From assembly GCA_028275005.1 (NCBI GenBank), contig JAQCNN010000208.1:1-9032 (forward strand): 9,032 nt of DNA, written 5' to 3'. The translations under genes were made by a program, and so were the position numbers. The stretch comes from Salinirussus sp. Its GTDB lineage: Archaea > Halobacteriota > Halobacteria > Halobacteriales > Haloarculaceae. Below, in pieces: positions 6,450 to 9,032 of the stretch; position 1 is the first letter of the stretch, and each line of letters opens with the position of its first letter. The notes under the pieces are model-generated. The model was given only the letters and a program-made list of their open reading frames with translations, did not search any database and was not told where the DNA came from.

Positions 6450-7157
6450 ATGACTGGCCTGCTTTCGGCGCTCCAGGGCGACCCCTGGGCGGCACTCCGG
6501 CTGGTGCTCGGTGACCCGCTGCACCCGGGGGGGTACGAGGCCACCGCGGCCCTGCTCGACCGCGCCGGCGTCGGCGAGGGCACCCGTGTGCTCGATGTCG
6601 GCTGTGGCGCCGGCGGGGCACTGGAACTGGCCCGCGAGCGCGGCGCCGACGCGGTCGGACTGGACCGGGAGCCCTCCGCCGACGGCCGGGTGCTCCGTGG
6701 TGACCTCTCCACACTCCCGGTCCGGAGCGGGACCGTCGACGCCGTCCTCGGGGAGTGTGTCCTCTGTCTGGCGCCCGACCTCGGGGCCGCGCTGGCGGAG
6801 ACCCGCCGGGCCGTCGGCGCGGGCGGTCGGCTGGCGTTCTCGGACGTGACCGTCTCCGGGGAGATACCGGACCTCCCGCCGTTTCTCGCGCAGGCGCTCT
6901 GCCTGACCGACCGCCGCGACCGAGCGGGGCTCGTGACCGCCGTCGAGGACGCGGGCTACGAGGTCCGGGACGTCCGGAGCCACCGGGAGGACCTGCTTGC
7001 GATGCGCGAGGACGCCGCCGGCGCGCTCGACGTCGACGCACTGCTGGCGGCACTCGGCGACCGCGGCGACCGACTCCGGGAGGGTGTGACGGACCTGGAC
7101 AGGGCGGTCGACCGTGGCGATATCGGCTACGTCTCGCTGGTCGGGGAGGCGGTCTGA
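6450..7157 (+). CDS. Class I SAM-dependent methyltransferase paired with the radical SAM gene
   Basis: Predicted 235-residue Rossmann-fold methyltransferase of unknown substrate. Motif I is VLDVGCGAGG at 47-56; the acidic ribose-binding residue ending beta-2 is D72 in GLDRE; motif III is GDLSTLP at 84-90. GECVLCLAP at 101-109 takes the place of the usual post-motif segment and has two cysteines (C103, C106); with C52 and C151 these could bind metal or simply be structural. GGRLAFSDV (125-133) is the beta-5 region. The ATG follows the radical SAM stop by 2 nt, so the two are almost certainly co-translated and act in one pathway. The ECVL-type motif and the pairing recall the TrsM methyltransferases found with TrsS radical SAM proteins in sulfate reducers; that link is from memory and needs a profile search. 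A generic small-molecule methyltransferase is the alternative. Confidence 0.85.
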   Translation: MTGLLSALQGDPWAALRLVLGDPLHPGGYEATAALLDRAGVGEGTRVLDVGCGAGGALELARERGADAVGLDREPSADGRVLRGDLSTLPVRSGTVDAVLGECVLCLAPDLGAALAETRRAVGAGGRLAFSDVTVSGEIPDLPPFLAQALCLTDRRDRAGLVTAVEDAGYEVRDVRSHREDLLAMREDAAGALDVDALLAALGDRGDRLREGVTDLDRAVDRGDIGYVSLVGEAV

Positions 7158-7182
7158 GCCGACACCGAGGCCGGGTCGGCCG

Positions 7183-7199
7183 TTGGCCACCGGTGCCAA
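7183..7199. promoter_or_regulatory. Near-perfect palindrome between the methyltransferase and photolyase genes
   Basis: TTGGCCACCGGTGCCAA is an 8-bp-arm palindrome (TTGG-CACC / GGTGCCAA) interrupted by one extra C, centred on CACCGGTG. It starts 26 nt after the methyltransferase stop and ends 16 nt before the photolyase TATA-like element, so it could be a 3' hairpin of the upstream mRNA or an upstream operator for the photolyase. Confidence 0.4.
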
Positions 7200-7214
7200 A
7201 CCGATTGCCCCACC

Positions 7215-7222
7215 GCTTGAAG
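7215..7222 (+). promoter_or_regulatory. Possible TATA-like element of the photolyase gene
   Basis: GCTTGAAG lies 24-31 nt before the ATG at 7246, the same octamer and nearly the same spacing as before the small gene at 1400. A weak consensus match, supported mainly by position and by the lack of any Shine-Dalgarno sequence before 7246. Confidence 0.3.
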
Positions 7223-7235
7223 TGGGCCGGGCCCA
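7223..7235. promoter_or_regulatory. Perfect inverted repeat over the photolyase transcription start (candidate operator)
   Basis: TGGGCC-G-GGCCCA is a perfect 6-1-6 inverted repeat that starts directly after the TATA-like element and ends 10 nt before the ATG at 7246. This is a classic repressor position, but GC-rich palindromes are common in such genomes, so confidence is moderate. Confidence 0.35.
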
Positions 7236-7245
7236 TTGTAGCTGT

Positions 7246-8643
7246 ATGCGCTTGCACTGGCACCGACGGGACCTCAGGGCCGCCGACAACCGCGGGCTCG
7301 CCCGCGCCGCCGAGGCCACCGCCGTTCCCGTCTTTGTCTTCGACCCGACCGTGCTGCAACACGGCGCGTCCCCTCGGGTCACGTTCCTGCTCGACGCGCT
7401 CGACTCGCTGCGAACGGCCTACCGCGAGCGAGGCAGTGACCTGGTCGTCGCTCACGGCAACCCGGTCGAGGTTATCCCGAGGCTCGCCGACGAGTACGAC
7501 GCCGACACAGTCACCTGGAACCGCGACTACTCCGGGCTGGCCCGCCGCCGCGACGATGCCGTCCGTGACGCACTCGACGAGGCCGGTCTCGACTACGAGA
7601 CCGTCCACGACGCCGTCCACCACGAACCCGGTTCGATCACGACCAACGCCGGCGACCCCTACGCGGTGTTCACCTACTTCTCGAAGAAGTGGCACGACCG
7701 GCCGAAGGCCGACCCCTTCGAGGCGCCCGGCGAGGCGGACCTCGCGGACGTGGACGGCGACCCGCTCCCGACGCTCGCCGACCTGGACTTTGCCGAGCCC
7801 GAGGCGGATATCCCCGACGCGAGCACCGCGGCGGCCCGTGACCTGCTGGAGCGGTTCTGTGCGTCGCCCGTCCACCGTTACGAGGAGCGCCGGGACTACC
7901 CCGACGACGACGTCACCTCGCGGCTCTCGGCCCACCTGAAGTACGGCACTATCGGTGTCCGTGAGGTCTACGAGCGGGCCGACCGCGCCCGCGCCGACGC
8001 CCCCGACGAGGCGGCCCGCGAGAGTGTCACCGAGTTTCTCGACCAGCTCGCCTGGCGGGAGTTCTACACACAGGTGCTGTGGGCAAACCCGGAGGTTGTC
8101 GACTCGAACTACAAGGAGTACGAGCAGGACATCGAGTGGCGCGACGACCCCGAGGCGCTACAGGCCTGGAAGGACGGGCGGACGGGCTATCCGATCGTCG
8201 ACGCGGGGATGCGCCAACTCCGGGCGGAGGCCTGGATGCACAACCGTCTCCGCATGATCGTCGCCTCCTTCCTGACGAAGGACCTGCTGCTCGACTGGCG
8301 TGAGGGGTACGCCTGGTTCCGCGAACGGCTCGTCGACCACGACACCGCCAACGACAACGGCGGCTGGCAGTGGGCGGCCTCCACCGGGACGGACGCCCAG
8401 CCGTACTTCCGCATCTTCAACCCGATGACCCAGGGGGAGCGGTACGACCCCGACGCCGAGTACATCCAGGAGTACGTCCCGGAACTGGAGGGCGTGCCCG
8501 CCGACGCCATCCACTCCTGGCACGAGCTGGACCCAGCGACCCGTGAAACCCACGCCCCGGACTACCCACACCCCGTCGTCGACCACAGCGAACAGCGCGA
8601 GGCGGCGCTCGCGATGTTCGAGAGAGCGAGAGGGGATGAGTGA
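7246..8643 (+). CDS. phr2: Deoxyribodipyrimidine photolyase (CPD photolyase, cryptochrome/photolyase family)
   Basis: Predicted 465-residue FAD enzyme that splits UV-induced cyclobutane pyrimidine dimers using blue light. The antenna-binding alpha/beta domain opens MRLHWHRRDLRAADN and runs to about residue 130; the helical FAD domain runs from about 205 to 460. FAD-site segments: RYEERRDYP (211-219), TSRLSAHLKYG (224-234), WREFYTQVLW (270-279), AWMHNRLRM (329-337), GGWQWAASTGTDAQPYFRIF (372-391). By remembered alignment to E. coli PhrB the electron-transfer tryptophans are W298, W351 and W374. The residue at the PhrB N378 position is D370 rather than Asn. The ATG at 7246 is chosen because family homology begins there; an upstream in-frame extension from 7114 overlaps the methyltransferase. 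The last six codons lie inside a 75-bp tandem repeat. Next gene is sod, an order known in Halobacterium. Confidence 0.95.
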   Translation: MRLHWHRRDLRAADNRGLARAAEATAVPVFVFDPTVLQHGASPRVTFLLDALDSLRTAYRERGSDLVVAHGNPVEVIPRLADEYDADTVTWNRDYSGLARRRDDAVRDALDEAGLDYETVHDAVHHEPGSITTNAGDPYAVFTYFSKKWHDRPKADPFEAPGEADLADVDGDPLPTLADLDFAEPEADIPDASTAAARDLLERFCASPVHRYEERRDYPDDDVTSRLSAHLKYGTIGVREVYERADRARADAPDEAARESVTEFLDQLAWREFYTQVLWANPEVVDSNYKEYEQDIEWRDDPEALQAWKDGRTGYPIVDAGMRQLRAEAWMHNRLRMIVASFLTKDLLLDWREGYAWFRERLVDHDTANDNGGWQWAASTGTDAQPYFRIFNPMTQGERYDPDAEYIQEYVPELEGVPADAIHSWHELDPATRETHAPDYPHPVVDHSEQREAALAMFERARGDE

Positions 8644-8774
8644 GCGCTAGCGAGGGAATCGCCTCTAAAACGGCGAGCGGGAGCGAAGCGACACGCGAGA
8701 GCGAGAGGGGATGAGTGAGCGCTAGCGAGGGAATCGCCTCTAAAACGGCGAGCGGGAGCGAAGCGACACGCGAG
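8622..8774. repeat. Perfect 75-bp tandem duplication at the photolyase 3' end
   Basis: Two identical 75-bp copies (8622-8696 and 8697-8771) plus a 3-bp third start. Copy 1 contains the photolyase's last six codons and its TGA stop (8641-8643); copy 2 repeats that coding tail as non-coding DNA. Each copy holds the palindrome CGCTAGCG, a small stem-loop (TCGCC, 8-nt loop, GGCGA; 8659-8676 in copy 1) and GCGAGCGGGAGCGAAGCGAC, a GC-rich string of the kind I recall scattered at haloarchaeal gene ends. Lack of any mismatch suggests a recent slippage or unequal-exchange event. Confidence 0.95.
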
Positions 8775-8791
8775 CCAGAGGTGACGACTGC

Positions 8792-8819
8792 GCACAGACG
8801 CGCCCTCGGCGTCCTGTGC
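8792..8819 (+). terminator. Strong hairpin between photolyase and sod (possible terminator or processing site)
   Basis: GCACAG (8792-8797) pairs with CTGTGC (8814-8819), and ACGC (8798-8801) pairs with GCGT (8809-8812), giving a 10-bp stem with one bulged C and a 7-nt loop. It sits between the tandem repeat and the sod promoter. No T tract follows, so it is not a standard archaeal terminator; it may end, protect or separate transcripts. Confidence 0.35.
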
Positions 8820-8854
8820 TAGCGCCGGAGCGGGTACAGCGAGCGGAGGGCAGC

Positions 8855-8870
8855 CGAAGACATATAAATA
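8855..8870 (+). promoter_or_regulatory. Strong TATA/BRE promoter upstream of sod
   Basis: CGAAGA followed by CATATAAATA is the best archaeal BRE-TATA match in the window. It predicts a transcription start near 8893, about 98 nt before the sod ATG and just before a small ORF at 8902. A 5' leader of that length is unusual for haloarchaea, where leaderless messages dominate. Confidence 0.65.
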
Positions 8871-8901
8871 CCTGGGCGGTCACAGACCCGATAAACGCGG
8901 G

Positions 8902-8976
8902 ATGGCACTGCCGACGGGGGACCCACAGGTAGCCCCTTCCTCAATCTTTAACCCTCGCCCGCTCATGAGTAGTTAG
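8902..8976 (+). CDS. Possible 24-residue leader ORF upstream of sod
   Basis: An ATG about 9 nt after the start predicted from the strong promoter opens 24 codons (MALPTGDPQV...RPLMSS) ending in TAG at 8974-8976. The sod Shine-Dalgarno GGAGG begins 2 nt after this stop, so terminating ribosomes could affect sod initiation. Against a real gene: it is very short, about 14 of 23 third positions after the start codon are G or C, well below neighbouring genes, and no homology is recognised. It may be chance. Confidence 0.2.
   Translation: MALPTGDPQVAPSSIFNPRPLMSS
8943..8952 (+). promoter_or_regulatory. Possible second, proximal promoter of sod
   Basis: AATCTTTAAC is an AT-rich, TTTAA-containing element. 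It predicts a start near 8975 and a roughly 15-nt leader that still includes the GGAGG ribosome-binding site. It is an alternative to the distal promoter at 8855-8870; both may operate. Confidence 0.3.
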
Positions 8977-8977
8977 T

Positions 8978-8982
8978 GGAGG
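8978..8982 (+). promoter_or_regulatory. Shine-Dalgarno site of sod
   Basis: GGAGG with 8 nt to the ATG at 8991 is a textbook ribosome-binding site. It fixes the start codon and implies that this gene, unlike most others here, is translated from a leadered mRNA. Confidence 0.7.
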
Positions 8983-8990
8983 TTACGACT

Positions 8991-9032
8991 ATGCCAGAAC
9001 ATTCCAATCCTGAACTACCGCCGCTACCGTAC
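8991..9032 (+). CDS. sod: Superoxide dismutase (Mn/Fe type), first 14 codons only
   Basis: Only MPEHSNPELPPLPY is visible before the right edge. The HSNPELPPLPY start matches haloarchaeal Mn/Fe superoxide dismutases, which begin with a short variable head followed by ELPPLPYDYDALEPHI. The enzyme converts superoxide to oxygen and hydrogen peroxide in the cytoplasm. Context strengthens the call: photolyase and sod are known neighbours in this order in Halobacterium. A clear GGAGG site lies 8 nt upstream. Codons here are richer in A/T at the third position than in neighbouring genes, though 14 codons are few. No metal ligands are in view, so metal type cannot be judged. Confidence 0.8.
   Translation, partial: MPEHSNPELPPLPY

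Noticed and set aside
7114..7245. Longer photolyase start extending 44 codons upstream
   Set aside because: The extension overlaps the methyltransferase end, covers the promoter region and is unlike photolyase sequence; family homology begins at the ATG at 7246.
4900..7935. Uninterrupted 1011-codon minus-strand reading frame opposite the radical SAM, methyltransferase and photolyase genes
   Set aside because: Its translation is Arg/Pro/Gly/Val-rich low-complexity sequence with no recognisable domain. GC-rich genes lack stops on the opposite strand, and the three sense genes it covers have clear family motifs.
8622..8774. CRISPR-like or satellite array
   Set aside because: Only two copies, directly adjacent with no spacers, and including coding sequence; this is a simple tandem duplication.
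8562..8795. Minus-strand 77-codon frame with a 25-residue internal repeat
   Set aside because: The peptide repeat only reflects the 75-bp DNA duplication being a multiple of three; the frame overlaps the photolyase 3' end and has no other sign of coding.

Overview
The window is almost certainly from a halophilic archaeon (class Halobacteria). It is very GC-rich, the proteins are Asp/Glu-rich, most genes seem leaderless with a TATA-like element about 25-30 nt before the start codon, and the gene content is typical: archaeal-type GluRS, a twin-arginine lipoprotein, and a photolyase next to superoxide dismutase. The genus cannot be fixed from this sequence. No tRNA, rRNA, CRISPR array, insertion sequence or integrase was seen.

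Layout, left to right. (1) 1-1265, minus: most of a glutamyl-tRNA synthetase gene, cut by the left edge. (2) 1400-1618, plus: a 72-residue two-helix membrane protein of unknown function, converging on the next operon; both stop codons lie in a 12-bp palindrome. (3) 4873-1623, minus: a four-gene tungstate-uptake operon, in transcription order a TupA-type binding lipoprotein, TupB-type permease, TupC-type ATPase and a ModE-like HTH-TOBE regulator. The first three overlap by 1-4 nt; the regulator follows after a 43-nt gap that may hold its own promoter. (4) 5032-7157, plus, divergent from the tungstate operon across a 158-nt region: a cysteine-rich radical SAM protein of the COG1964/tetraether-lipid-synthase (Tes)-like type, then, 2 nt later, a class I SAM-dependent methyltransferase. 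(5) 7246-8643, plus: a DNA photolyase. (6) 8644-8990: a 347-nt gap with a perfect 75-bp tandem duplication that includes the photolyase 3' end, a 10-bp-stem hairpin, two candidate promoters and a possible 24-codon leader ORF. (7) 8991 to the right edge: the first 14 codons of a gene whose start matches haloarchaeal superoxide dismutase.

Two themes stand out. One is metal and cofactor biology: a self-regulated tungstate importer placed head-to-head with a radical SAM/methyltransferase pair of unknown product. The pair looks like one I recall beside molybdenum-hydroxylase genes in sulfate reducers, so a tungsten- or molybdenum-linked modification pathway is a reasonable but unproven idea. The other is light and oxidative-damage defence (photolyase plus SOD), an arrangement long known from Halobacterium. 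Functions rest on motifs read by eye; no database search was run.
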